Positions 22,368 to 38,227 of a stretch of 64,000 bases of DNA are shown here, piece after piece. A program made the position numbers and the translations under genes. Position 1 is the stretch's first letter. Every line of letters begins with the position of its first letter. A model generated the notes under the pieces. It searched no databases and was not told where the DNA came from. It worked only from the letters and a program-made list of their open reading frames with translations. Source of the DNA: Pilaira anomala (taxonomy: Eukaryota > Mucoromycota > Mucoromycetes > Mucorales > Mucoraceae); NCBI GenBank assembly GCA_025716855.1, contig JAIXMQ010000021.1, positions 248,001 through 312,000 on the forward strand, in the 5' to 3' direction.

Positions 22368-22801
22368 TCATTTCTTTACTTTATAAAAATGGAAAGCGTT
22401 TATCCGTATAGTTTTGCTAGCAATTAAATATTGTTTTACAAGAGCATATCCCAAAGCGTTATCAACGTTGATCTCCAGCTCTTTATTGACCGCTACTTCA
22501 ATTAAATTGGTAAGTGCCTCCAAATAAGCCCTCTTGCAGAGTAACGTGATTCTTTTATTTTCATTAACCCGTGTCTTTGGAGTTTGGTATTGTACTTTAA
22601 ACATTAAAAAGTGGTACTTTGTTTTCCTTTGACGTAATAATTACTCCTCGCATACCCATATAATACATGGGACTCGCATTCATCGACTAGGCATTTGATA
22701 TCCTCGTGCCAACTCTCACCAAGGTGTACTATGTCCGAAAATCCAATCCAATTATTCCGTTTATTTGAACCATAACATCCAATTATTTTCATCTTTAGCA
22801 A
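22368..22801 (-). pseudogene. Two frame-shifted ORF fragments of an unknown gene
   Basis: Two minus-strand frames overlap at tttttaatg (22604). The first (22801-22604) reads KIIGCYGSNKRNNWIGF. The second (22604-22368) reads RAYLEALTNLIEVAVNKE and ends in NAFHFYKVKK. The second frame stays open upstream of its ATG into the end of the first, so one frameshift would join them. Both have protein-like composition in otherwise AT-rich DNA. No family recognised; it may be a decayed gene or a fragment of a mobile element. Confidence 0.35.
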
Positions 22802-24307
22802 TTATCGATCATACAGAACAATCCCTATTTGGGGCTCACAAGAACAACTCTCCGTGAGGTACCTTATTGTTAATACATCACGCTGAACTTTTCAATGTTT
22901 AATAACCAAACAGTTTGTATTATGCCATGCACTTTAATTTATTAATATAAAAAGCTAGATGACTTTACCTATAATTCATGCTAGTGATCAAAATAGTTTG
23001 TAAAGCTTTTAAGGTGTTAGTCCCACATAAATAAATAGAGAATATCTGAGATACTTTAAGGCTTATTTGAGAAATACTCATTCATATCAATACCCATGAC
23101 TTGGTATTCAAAATATCAACGTTACCAAAGTTTTGGTACGATTATCAGTGGTAGTAGAAAGAAATAAACTAGCGGAATAATCTGGAGATGCCTCAACTAC
23201 AATTGACTACAGGGATATTCGTTCATTTTTGCATTGAGATATGGATCGACAGCAAATGAATCTTTTCTAAGTTTAGTGTTAGATAATTTATTTCAAGGAT
23301 TTTCTCTCTCTCTTTCTTTTGATGAGTGACTTTTTCATTAACGAAAATGACTTCAGCATACTTTGAAATCAGCCAAAAAACCCTCGAAAACATGGTATTC
23401 CTGATCAAATTAGAATTAAATACAGCAAGATATAATGATTTTTTCTTCTTCAGAAACCTTGTACACAGTTATTTATTTTTATTTATTTACTGGTAGGAAT
23501 ATCAACACAATTACAACAGTGTCACTCAAAAATAACATGACCGATATTCCATCTGTTCTTAATTTAATCGGGCATTAGCACAGAAGGTGATCTGTTATTA
23601 ATTTACTGGAACTGTCGTCATGTGGCAACATGTATATTTTCAAGATTTAATGGAACACTGCATACATGGTATTTGTACACCATAATGTCATATGAATCAG
23701 TAATTTAACCAGAGCCAAAAAAAAAAAAAAAAACCATGCTCAAGGATACCTTCAAAGATGTTTTATGTTGCAATAGCCAAGGATTTGGAAATCTTCCCTT
23801 TAGAATATTTCAAAATATACGTGCTAATATAAAAAAAGAGATTTAAAGATTTTTGTGCTCACTCAAAAAAATCACGGGAGCAACTATGTCTTTATATACG
23901 GTAAACATTATAGAACTAGAGAGTGATCGCAAGATAAGATATGTAAGTAATGGAGAAGAATATGTATACAAATCATTTGATATTCTGAGTTGATCATTTG
24001 TTTACGAAAAAAAAACTAAATAGTGATGAAAAGATATAAACATAATGCAAATCAAAGCCTTTTCAAAAAAAATTTGTTGTGATCAGTAAAAGTCATTGCA
24101 AAACCTCTATCCATTAGTAGTTTATAAAAGGGCTTTTATATTAAAGTTTCTGTCTTACTTTATGCCGTTCTACGTATAAAATAGGAACAGGAGCTCATTT
24201 TTTATAAGTTTTAAACATAACAAGAATCAATTTTCATCATCACGTATCTTTTCACATAGTCTACGCACACCTCAGTTTATCCAAAAACTGCCAAAAAAGA
24301 AGATGAT
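22802..24307. other. Gene-poor AT-rich stretch
   Basis: No supported gene. All frames are short and interrupted. Contains a short CT repeat at 23303-23313 and A-runs. Confidence 0.6.
24293..24298 (-). terminator. RNA polymerase III T-run terminator of tRNA-Ile
   Basis: Six T on the minus strand, 9 nt after the tRNA 3' end: a standard Pol III stop. Confidence 0.7.
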
Positions 24308-24381
24308 TGCTCACTAACAGGGTTGAACTGTTGACCTTGGCGTTATTAGCACCACGCTCTAACCAACTGAGCTAAGCGAGC
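24308..24381 (-). tRNA. tRNA-Ile (anticodon AAT)
   Basis: The minus strand folds into a full cloverleaf. The acceptor stem is GCTCGCT/AGTGAGC (one G-T pair) with discriminator A. The D arm is GCTC-AGTTGGTTA-GAGC. The anticodon arm is TGGTG-CTAATAA-CGCCA with AAT at the centre. The T arm is AACAG-TTCAACC-CTGTT. No intron; a T6 terminator follows. It is the only RNA gene I could support, and it sits about 370 bp from the surviving edge of mobile element copy 2. Confidence 0.93.
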
Positions 24382-24753
24382 TTCTTGTTCGGTCAACCAA
24401 GAAAACAATTATGGCCAAAACGTCAAAAAATTTATTTCCGGGCCGGAATTGTCCGGACTTCCCCGGCATTGACATGGACAACGTTCCGGTGGTCTTAGAA
24501 ATCAGGCTTAAAAAGACTTAGGCTCGGAAAAGGAAGTTTTTACCATTGATCAAGAATCATGCGAAGATCAAAAGTGAGAGAGGCGGATTTAACTATATCA
24601 AGAATTATATTACCTTGGTATATTGACCACCAAAAGGTTTAATGCAATTGTATAGTTAGGTAAACTGATATGGCTGCTTTATTTTTGCTTAATCAAAATG
24701 GCATCTAAAGGATAAAGAAAATTAACAATTATAGCAATGTACATAATTAGTGA
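24382..24753. other. 5' flank of tRNA-Ile, with a CCGG-rich patch
   Basis: At 24437-24493 (ccgggccggaattgtccgga and following) lies a short GC-rich, partly palindromic patch with several CCGG sites, unlike the surrounding DNA. The rest is AT-rich with no gene. Confidence 0.5.
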
Positions 24754-25125
24754 ATCTTGGGATTATAAACCTTTTATAGCAAAGCTATTGAATAGTTTCT
24801 AATATGGAATTTGACGCTCTTTTGAATGGTGTAAAAATCAAAGTAGAGTAATTATAAGATTAATGATGATTGTGAGAAAGTCAAATTACGGTTTTTGTTA
24901 GGGCAAGTATATTTTCATATCTAAACTTATAAATCCAAATATATTGTAAAATGCGTCTTTAAATTCTGTATCGACTGTATATCATATTGTATATTAAAAT
25001 GATTGATTTAAGATGACATTAATTTGACAAGAAAAAAATTTTCGTCCATTATCTCGATTTTTCTTTTCATTTTAGGCCTAAAAAAACGGGGCGTCCACAG
25101 GGTTTGTAATGCATCAAGTCTACAT
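24754..25125. mobile_element. Inverted-repeat element, copy 2, left piece (5' end missing)
   Basis: Aligns in the same orientation with copy 1 from about 4388 to 4755: ttgggattataaa, gaatagtttctaatat, gacgctctttt, ggcaagtatatttt, gactgtatatcatattgta and aaaaaacggggcgtccacag all recur. The left terminal repeat (about 115 bp in copy 1) is absent. Similarity stops near 25125. Confidence 0.75.
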
Positions 25126-28100
25126 ATATACATACGTTTCTTTATAACGCTATGAATAAAAAAAAATACACTTTATAGACCTTCAACTCTTTTTTTAGAA
25201 ACTGAGCTTTTTCATATGATTTATCTTTTCTATAGTATGATGTTTATGTCTGTACAAAATGTGGACAATTAGTAATTAATGAGAAAAGACTTAGGGTTGA
25301 TTTATTAGATAAAATAAAACTGAAAGAACTCTTCTAAACTAAAATAATAATCATCTTTTATATCTTGAATATCCTGATGAGTTGTGTTTGAATAGGGACC
25401 ATCTTTTTGATGGGTTTAAATGAATCTATACCCAACTCTTCTGCTTTTGAATAAGTACGTTCTACTCTTTCGAATTGACCATAAATAATCGTGGATCCTA
25501 TCTACCCGATTGGATAACAACATATCTGGTTCCTGACTAAAGATCACCTTGTAATTACTTACATGGTTGTTATTAGTCTGGATTCCGTTGTTACAGATTT
25601 CATTGGTAAATGCGCATACTTTTAAATTGACAAGAACTATTTTTCTATCATACGACCTGATCAACCTTATTCTTAGATTGATATCATGTTTTCCCAGTTT
25701 CGGGATAGAATTGACAGTTGTTGGGATAATCTTTATTCCAACAATGTTATTCTTTTTTATTTGTTTTGTAAACAGGTTGTATAATATTACTATTTAATAT
25801 TAATAGATTAATAATGTATTTTTGCCAGTAATAGTCGTTCTTACCCCAACACAAGGTAGCTAAGCTTGTATCGAGACTATTACCGGTAAATATCTCTTAT
25901 TTTCTATTAATATGAATTGAGTATTTACTTTATTTGTATTGTTTTATTCTCAATTATATTTTATTATTTGATCTTGGTTTTTTACCATTGATCTTATTTT
26001 ACGTCAATTTGTATATGCATTTGAATATAGAATATTTCCTTAGGTTCAAGATATTGATAATAATATACAATGTTAAACATGTATATTATTATGAAGATAT
26101 GTCAGGTTTTTATTATAATGTTTAGTTTATAACCCTGATCTACTTATATTTATAAGTAGAGATGACGCAAATACGACACAAAAAACATATTTTTCAAAAT
26201 ACGTTCTCGAATAAACATAAAAAAAAAACTTTTTAAGCTTTCCCATATACGTGTTTAATTCATGTATCGAATACATTGAACGTGCAACACGGCTTTTCAG
26301 TAAGTAGTCGTATGTGTACATAGTGATGAAGGGTTGTTATTTTTTATTTTATCTCATGGGTCATACTACAAATGAATATACAACAATTATGTATTTTATC
26401 ACAAAAATAGATACACTCTTGGGTTTTAAAAAAGTATTTTATTTATTTAAAAAAAGTTTATAAAAGAAAAAAAAAAGATACTGTTCAGTTCTCTCTTTTT
26501 ACAAGAGATTAACAAGGACAACCACGCGAAGGTAAGTATCTATCTGTCCTCTTCTACCTTCTTTTGTTTTTGTTTTTTGAAGCCCACTACTCAAAAAAAT
26601 AAAAAAAAAAGGAGAGCGAAAAGAGAAAAAAGAAAACAAAATGAGCCCGTGCCTGCGATAGTGTGCTCGTCTGCGAACTCCCTTGACCTCCGCGTTATTC
26701 AGCTCCCCAGCTTCGTATCACCTAAACGCAGATTAGCTTTTCTTCTAGCCAAAGGAGGCATCACACCGTTACTACCTAACAGGATTACTCGGGGTCAGAG
26801 TACGCAGCCTGTGGTACATATTTTCTAGGCTACGCCTACCCGCGGGGGGTAATCAAAATACACCGTTCTATGAAGCTTTTTTTAGTGAGTAAAATGCTAC
26901 TATTTTTTTTCAAAATAAGAATAGTGATTACTTGCCTTTGTTATTGAAGTGAGAAAGAAAGGAGAAAAAGTACTTTTTTTTTTTTTTTGGCTTTAAATAC
27001 TTGATTCTCATGAAAAAAATTTTTTTCTCTAAATTTAATTAATATAAACAAAAAGCCATAAGTAATCTTTGTAAAAATAACATCAGGAAGATGTGAAAAA
27101 AAAAATACTACATCTTTTCTCTCAATCATATGCATTTGCGTATTAATATGAAAAAGATACATACATATATGAATGCTTTTTGTATTATATTCGTTAGATG
27201 TTGCAGCTTTACTTGAGACTCTTTTCTTTTTTTTTCCGGTTTTTATTTACTGTCTAGTTACCTAAAGCAACATCATTGTTTTTTTTAACTGGAAAAAAGA
27301 CAATCATGATTTCGTAAACCACCAATCAAAAAGAATAATCATGCAATTTTTCTTATTAATCAGATTAAGCTACATCAACAAAAAACGAATTCATCTAAAA
27401 TAGACTGTTTAAAGTTGTTAGAAAATAAGTAAATTTGAGTTGGTTCATTTAAGAACATATACTTTTTTTTTACGTACCACTTTAAATTTGACGTGCATAC
27501 ATATTTGACGTATAATACTGTGAAAGCATTTGTCTGATTTCAAGTATTGTAATAAATTGTGGCACATGTATCTATATGTTTATTTTAATAAAATAGAAAC
27601 TTGACATTAATTCTTACTTTAGCAACGGGTTTGTGTTCCGAGTGTTTATATAAAAAAAAAACTTGCTGAATTTGCGAAGTACATATTGTGTAACTAGAAA
27701 ACAAAAAGCTTATTGATAAAGGAAGATTTTTTTTTATGCTAAACATGATGTGGATTCTTTTTTTTAAAATTATATATACATAGACACATTGCTGTAATGT
27801 TAAATGATAATGATACTTAAGATCTTTTTTTTTTTGTGTATGTTTATAAAATATTATACATGTATATATTTTTTATTTAATTTAGGTTTGTTTTGTTTCG
27901 TATCTTTCCCAAATTATAGTTAATTGCGCAATTAAACAAGATGCTTTGATTATTGTCAGGAAACATAGTAAAAAATTGGGTATGTAAATGAGACTTTAGA
28001 AGAATACATATTTGTGTATAACCATTTCTTATACAATCAACTCAATCAAGCAGAACTAAGATAAAAAAAATATCATAAAAAAAAGGCATCCGTAATCTAA

Positions 28101-28299
28101 TTAAGAAGCAATCCTCTGACAAATATTTGAATAAGATTATAATAGATGAAGACTTTTTTTCCTTTGAACTATATTCTATCAATAGCTTCTTTTTTTTTAT
28201 ATTTTAAGATAACTAATTTAATCGAAAAGTATGTATTAAGATCTCAAGTATGGTCATTCTCACAAAAAAAAAAAAAAAAAAGAATGATAAAAGTTCATG
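25126..28299. mobile_element. ~3.2 kb of unrelated DNA splitting element copy 2
   Basis: It replaces only ~110-120 bp of copy 1 (about 4756-4870), so it looks like an insertion, possibly with a small deletion. It holds decayed frames: at 25416-25664 (minus) two adjacent frames, LLSNRVDRI and IIYGQFERVERTYSKAEELG, look like one protein broken by a stop and a shift. It also holds a 9-bp inverted repeat (25828-25836 and 25875-25883), a GC-rich island (26640-26860), and otherwise AT-rich DNA with T-runs. No intact transposase or reverse transcriptase frame is visible, so the nature of the insert is unproven. Confidence 0.5.
26640..26860. other. GC-rich island inside the insertion
   Basis: A ~220-bp segment of much higher GC (for example cctgcgatagtgtgctcgtc, ggctacgcctacccgcgggg) in DNA that is otherwise very AT-rich. 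A plus-strand frame runs 26577-26828 (starting in a Lys/Arg-rich stretch, ending NRITRGQSTQPVVHIF). A strong donor-like GAAGGTAAGTATCT lies at 26527-26540. It could be the 5' region of a decayed retroelement or a structured RNA; undecided. Confidence 0.4.
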
Positions 28300-29690
28300 C
28301 CCTATAAACACCCCAATAATAGACTAAACACACTCCAAATTTAAGCCCAGAAAACCTTTCATGTCAAAGTAAAGTCCTTCAATATTAACTATTCTATTAT
28401 ACAATACTATATCCAAAAAATTTTAAATTTAGATGGGCAGATGATTGTATATAAAGATATATTTTTTTATATGTAAAAAATATACTTTCTCTAACAAAAA
28501 CTGTTTTCCTTACATGCACTACAAATGGAGAGTGCATGTAGCGTAGTCTACGTACACCTCGTTTTTCGGTCCCAGAAATCAAAAATTTGACAAAAAATAC
28601 CTTCTTGTCAAAGTAAAGTCCCTCTAAATCAGCTATTTCATTAAACAATATGATATACAGAAAGTGTAGAATTTGAAGGCGCATCTTTCTATATAATTTG
28701 ATTTATATTATTGGAAACAAAAAATATACTTGCCCTAACAAAAACTTTATTTTGTTTTCTGACAATAAACATAAATTATCATTATTATTTAGCCTTGATT
28801 TTTACATCATTAGAAAGAGCGCAAAATTCTACATACTTCATTAAAAGGTCAGGCTTTTAAACCTTTTTAATCCAAAGATGTAGGGATATTTCTGAATTTT
28901 GAAAAAATCCATAGGGGGGGACTAGCAAATTTTTCTAAAAAATGGAATTTTTTTCACAGCTTAAAAAAAATTTAAAAATTAGAAATGCAGATATATCTTT
29001 GTATTTAAATGGTTTTAAAGTTTAGCTTTTTATTGATGTCTAAGGTATAATTTGACGCTCTTTCGAATGATGCAAAAATAAAAGTAACATAATTATGAAG
29101 TTTAATAGTCATTGCGAGAAAGCACAGATTCTATTAGGGCATGTATATTTTTTATATACAAAATGATAAATCTAAATGCATAAAAATCTTAGTTTTTAAA
29201 TTCTACATCTTTTGAATATAGCATTGTCTAACAAAATATGATTTGGTTTTTTTCCTGTTTTTTGGACCTAAAAATTGAGATTTGGGTCCAAATTTCTTTC
29301 TTTTCAAATTAAAGTCTTTTATTTCACCTATTATATTATACAATATAATATACAATCGATGCAGAATTTAAAGGCGCATCTTTTTACTGATTTAGAATTA
29401 TTATTTTAGATATAAAAAATATACTTGTTCTAACAAAAACTGTATACCGTTTTTTCGTAATATCTATTTATATTTGTTATTATTTTACTTTGATTTTTAC
29501 ATCATTGAAAAGAGCGTCAAATTCTACATATATCCTTAAAAAGCCAAGCTTTAAAACCTTTTTAATGTAAAGATGTATGGATATTTCTGATTTTTGAAAA
29601 AATCCAAAGGGGGTAACTGGATGAAAAATGTAAATTTTTTTCACTTTTCCAATGATTTGATTGGCTCAAATTTTTTTCCGCTACAAAAAA
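28300..29690. mobile_element. Inverted-repeat element, copy 2, right piece
   Basis: Continues copy 1 from about 4870 to its right end, in the same order and orientation. It includes the 10-bp hairpin (28511-28540), the modules around 28660-28870, 29000-29240 and 29340-29600, and the right terminal repeat (gatttgattggctcaaattt, then ccgct). Both copies share one open minus-strand frame (KRGVRRLRYMHSPFVVHVRK in this copy), but it lacks coding character. Confidence 0.75.
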
Positions 29691-29996
29691 AAATCCTTAT
29701 CAAAAAAACTAATTAAGGTCATTAAACAAATAGTGTAGCTTAGGGGGGGGGGGTATTGCTACCTTAATAAAATGGTACTTCCAAAAGGATTTGAGAGAAA
29801 AATGAGTTTACTTTACTAGGTAATCCAGATGAGTGATGTTTTAATTGCTCTCAAAATTTTTATTGAATAAATGATTTGGATAATATAGATCTCAAATTTC
29901 GTTTCATCAAAAGCAATGCCATAGAGATGCATAGTTAATAGTTGTAATAAAAAAAAGTATACTTTGTTGGAGGAGCAGATGTTATGTAGCCGCCTA

Positions 29997-31569
29997 CTAC
30001 TTCTTACTGTTTAACCAACTTAAAATATATTCATAACAAGCAAATTGTATGGCTCCACCTATTTTTTTTTTTTATAAAAAAGTTGAATAAACACAACATA
30101 AAGAATCCACTATTATTATTAAATGTATATTACCTGGAGCAATGCGAATTATACGAAGCCAAGATCCCTTAAAAAAAGAAGTGATGCCTTCATTTTTAAG
30201 CATTGATTTCATACAATCTAAAGTTCCCTCGTACGATCTACCAGCATCTTGCATTCTATATAATACAAATTATATAAACAATAATGCTTTATAGTATTGT
30301 AATTGCATTTCTTTACCTGGTTTTTACCACATCAGGCGGTGAATTTAATACGCCAACGAGTATATTAGCTGTACCTCCACTTACCTATACATGAAATATA
30401 CTCTTATTATCTTTACATTAATAAATTAGCATATTTTCATTTTTTTTTTTACCATGTGTTGCCAAGGTTTTAATTCAGTATCCGGATTAGCTCTTTGAAA
30501 CAATGCTTTCATTTCTACATATGCTGAAAATTTGACAAGTAAACCTTTTTTTTTTTTTTTTAAATGTTAAGTCAGTTAATGTAAAAATCGATAAAGTCGT
30601 ATCTGTGTATATATACTTACCCCAAGATTGTCTTGCGACCGTCGCCATTAAACCACTATACAATGCAGTAAATCTAGAATTTTTTTCTCAATACTTTGCT
30701 TTATGGAATCAAAAAACTTAAATCGATATATTATACCCCTCCTGACGAATAATAGTAGATGCTGTATTAATCAATCCATGATATTTTCGTTGGTGTTGAT
30801 TTGTGTACATTTCCGTTTGTTGACGAACTTTGATCATCTCAAGTGGTGTGACTGTAAACATATTATGTAAGTACAAAAAAAAAAAAAAAGACATACTCAC
30901 ACTTCTTTATGTTTTACCTAAAGTAACAGCCTGAGTAATACCCGTACAAATCTGTTCATAAAGTAATTAATATTTCAATTATTTCAAAGAGTTGTACTAC
31001 TACTTACACCTGCTAACCCAGCAGAACTATGAGTAGGTATAATCGACCCTTCTAATTTCTCAAAAATTGGTTTATAAAATGCCAATCCCATATACTGCAG
31101 CGAAATACGAGGACCAACAATACATAATACAGGAATTGTTCCTCTATAAAACGCCGAAAACCCTTCTTCTCGAAATACGGTTTTGAATGCTTTAAAAATC
31201 CCATCTTTGTAATGTTTAGAAGCATGAACAGACTATTATATTATATGCGCGTGTTTTATATTATATATCTATGTGGATTAATTATTGACAAAAGTTTATC
31301 TTTTACCTGAAACCTAGTTTTAATTACGTCGGTTGGCTGCATAAATAGGGTTTTTTTTTTTATATAAATCAGTATCTCCTTTCTTTACACAATTATCAAA
31401 TTCTTTTTTTAACCTGCATCAATAAAATTTCAATCGTCCCAGCGCCTGCACCAGCTAAAGTTGAGTTCTGCATATTTTAAAAAATTGACGTTTAAGTTCA
31501 AGTAACTGTTATAAAAAATAAAAGTCAACTCCTTTTTACCAACACGTTCGCTTTTGCGTTTTTGCTCAT
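29997..31569 (-). CDS. Mitochondrial carrier family (SLC25) protein, 287 aa, 11 exons
   Basis: Eleven exons join in frame: 31569-31540, 31467-31414, 31336-31307, 31232-31008, 30951-30918, 30851-30737, 30673-30621, 30523-30453, 30384-30317, 30255-30134 and 30058-29997. The three carrier signatures are present: PTDVIKTRFQ, TPLEMIKVRQQ and PPDVVKTRMQ, with the usual (D/E)G repeats (FREEGFSAFYRG, IRQEGFTALYSG, LKNEGITSFFKGSWLR). These transport metabolites across the mitochondrial inner membrane. The sequence leans toward the citrate/dicarboxylate-like group, but the substrate cannot be assigned. Two exons are only 30 nt and one 34 nt. The final exon after RIAPG gives GAIQFACYEYILSWLNSKK. Confidence 0.85.
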
Positions 31570-33051
31570 TGCCACAAAAAAAAAAAAAAAAAAAAGTATA
31601 TGTATATGAAAAAGAAAAAGAGAAATAAAAATAGTAAAAAAAAAAAAAAAAAAAGAGATATATTTTAGGTCTTGTGCGACACTGTCATTTTGCCATCCTT
31701 TTTTGCTTATTTCTTTGCTCTCAATTAAAAGATCGTCTTATGCATCATACAGTGGATTGAATCAAAATAGTATAATTGCTGATGTGATTCAGAACAGATT
31801 CCTTGTAAATAGCTTAACAATTCTTTATTACAGCATTTGTTCATCGTGAGTCATTTAACCAATGATTGGCTATTTGCATTTGTCAAAAATCAATCAACAA
31901 TGGTTACATAAAACTTAAAATTGCACTAAAGTAATAAAAGTTTGTTCTTTGATAAAATACATTTTTTGGGGCTCTACACGATAAAATCGTAATAAAATTA
32001 AAATGTTATTACGCATAGAGATAAAGCTATTTTATTACTTGTGTGATTTTAAATATGAACTTCTTTAGCATCCTACAGTTAGCTACTACCCAGATAACAT
32101 TGACAAGTCAAAGTAGTAGTTTGTTTACCTATCCGGATCGAATTGAATACTTGTCATCTTCCTATTTTTCAGCGAAACTGAGCATATCTCCACAATTAGT
32201 TGTAGCAATCAGAACGAAAGAGAGGTAGTGCTCTAATCATTGTCGCAATGCAATAGGATGCTCTTCTAGCCAGCTGTCTTCTTGATGATTTCGTTACCAG
32301 AATTAATTTGGAACTATCAGTAACTAGAAGGGTATTTCTCTTTTTTAGTGCTCTTGTTGTACAACACGAATCTAAGAGGTAGAGCGGAATATGGCGCACT
32401 ACATACAAAATGGATTCAGGCATCCAATAATCAGCACTGGATGATGTAAATTAGTGCATTCCGTTTACTGAATGATAATTTTGTTGGTACCTTTTTTTAT
32501 TCTGATAATTGAGAAACACGATCGATTGAAGGTATCTATCATAGAATAGCAACCCTTCTCAATGTTTAGAGTAACCTCGTTTGTATTCTTCCCAAAGTAA
32601 TAGCTTTTGCCCCTTAAAATAAATAGACGTTTTTAAACTTTTTAATAGACATACACACGTGTCAGAAGTAATATAGCATATGGTATCTGCTGATATACTA
32701 CACATTCCACCAGAACGTTATATATCTATGATTTTCGGTAAATACTGACGTTATATTGCTCCACAACTTTTTATACATAGCATTTTTCATTCACAAAATA
32801 AATAATTCTCTTTGATAAAAAAAAAAAAATATGTATAGAGAGAAGTGAACAGGCTATATATAACATACTTCTTCCGAATTTATTACCTTAAACAGATGTT
32901 GTTTGTTTAAAGTGACTGTATTAAATTAAAGGTAAAGAGTCACATTCAACACAAAAAAAAAAAAAAAAAAAAAGAGTAAAAAAAAATATTTTAAAATCCT
33001 TTTTTTTTTCTCTCTCTCTTTTATCTCTCTAAATAACACCCTTTACAAAAA
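31570..33051. other. Intergenic region between the mitochondrial carrier and RPC37-like genes
   Basis: Divergent promoter region with several A-runs (31579-31597, 31635-31653, 32952-32972). Around 32040-32460 composition is more balanced and short frames appear (minus 32423-32196, reading LARRASYCIATMIRALPLFR), but nothing recognisable or continuous. Possibly a decayed element. Confidence 0.5.
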
Positions 33052-33963
33052 ATGAGTCGAGAAGAAGAAGAGATAATGGAAGTAGAAGACGAGATATTGG
33101 CAGAATACCCAATTTACTTGACGAGCGAGTTAACAAAGTACATGTACATGTTTCAATATCCTATGCGGTCTACACCGTTCACAGGTAAAACAGGACCTTC
33201 AGCCGCACGATTAAAGCCCAAAGCCAAGATGGTAGAATTAGATATTCCATTGGATACTCGATCTCAAAACTATAGTACAGAACGTGGAGAAGATTTCGCG
33301 ATGGGATTAAATGATAAGACAATCAAGACTGCATATGATAGAAGAATGGAAGAACACGAAGAAGAGTTATCGATGGGTCATAGTTACAGACAACCCAAAA
33401 AGAAGGAAGAGGAACTTTTAGATAAAATGACTTTTACTTCGGTTGAAGTACCTAACCAAACTAAATATGTGATTGGTGTTATTCGAGATGGTATGTATTT
33501 ATAATATATATATAGGATATATATATATTTGTAAATTAAAAAGTTTTTATATGTTAAAGAGGAATTACATTTGACACCTATTAATACAACAATTCAATTA
33601 AGACCTGGGTTCAAGTATATTGATAAGATTGACGAAAAATGGAAGGCAGCTAATAAACGTATTCAAGATGTTGAGAAATTAGAAGAAAAGAAGAAGGGTG
33701 TGGATCCTAATACGGCACAAACACTTCAGGTCTCAGTAAAGAATGCAGAACGTGAAGGTAATATGAGAAGAAACTTGTACTCGATGTCAGTTCGTAATGC
33801 GGAAGAAGAAGATTGGCAACCGATTGTTTATTATGATGAACATTCTTTACAAGCTGAAAAGGTTTCTGAGAAATTATATTCGGATTCAAAGGAAACCTTG
33901 GATTGTGTTACTACAAATGCAGAGTATCTTGATCAATTGAGTGGACATAAATTACAAGCATAA
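33052..33963 (+). CDS. RNA polymerase III subunit RPC5/Rpc37-like
   Basis: Rpc37 forms the TFIIF-like subcomplex of RNA polymerase III with Rpc53 and acts in termination and re-initiation. Two exons (33052-33490, 33560-33963) give 280 aa. The start of the family domain is clear: EYPIYLTSELTKYMYMFQYP followed by RSTPFTG and LDIPLDTRSQNY. Further on are QLRPGFKYIDKID and EEDWQPIVYYDEHS, which also fit this family. The protein has an acidic N-terminus (REEEEIMEVEDEI). The ATG follows an A-run and a TC-rich leader. Length equals yeast Rpc37 rather than the longer animal RPC5. Confidence 0.85.
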
Positions 33964-34369
33964 AGTGGTTTTGTTTTTTCATAATAAACATGTATTTTTT
34001 TTTTTTTTACGTTCTTGTGATCAAATTGTCACTTTATTTGTCAAACGTTTTTTCTGTCCGACCTTTTGAAAGGGAGAGAAAAAGATGAAAAGCGGAAACC
34101 AAAATAAAATAAGCATTGTGTAGTCATAACAACAAATTAGAAATACATTTTTCCCCTCTTTTTTTTTTTTCACACTCTTTTTCTTTTTTTTTTTTCCTTT
34201 TGTTATTTAAACATAACAAACTAATTTTATAACTCGACTTTTTTTTTTTCTCTCCTTTTTTTTTTCTTGTCTATATTTATATATTTCTTTTTTTTTTTTT
34301 ATATATATTTTTCTTCATCATCATCTCTTCTTCATTGAAGAAAAAAGAAAAAAGAAAAACCACTTGTAC

Positions 34370-34409
<40 letters not shown>

Positions 34410-34424
34410 GACATATAGCAAAAA

Positions 34425-34460
<36 letters not shown>

Positions 34461-34496
34461 CCTTTTCTTTTTCACTTTTTAGCAAAAATTCTATTT
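33964..34496. other. Leader region of the DYRK-type kinase gene, with long T- and A-runs
   Basis: Extremely pyrimidine-rich from 34140. Immediately before the ATG there is an A-run (34375-34407) and a T-run (34430-34460) that could pair. Confidence 0.7.
34375..34460. repeat. A33/T31 inverted homopolymer pair
   Basis: 33 A at 34375-34407 and 31 T at 34430-34460 are separated by 22 nt and end 36 nt before the start codon of the kinase gene. Run length should be treated with caution because homopolymers are error-prone. Confidence 0.8.

Positions 34497-38227
<3,731 letters not shown>

Noticed and set aside
25828..25883. 9-bp inverted repeat gtaatagtc / gactattac as a terminator or RNA structure
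   Set aside because: Loop of 38 nt and short arms in AT-rich DNA; could be chance, no supporting context.
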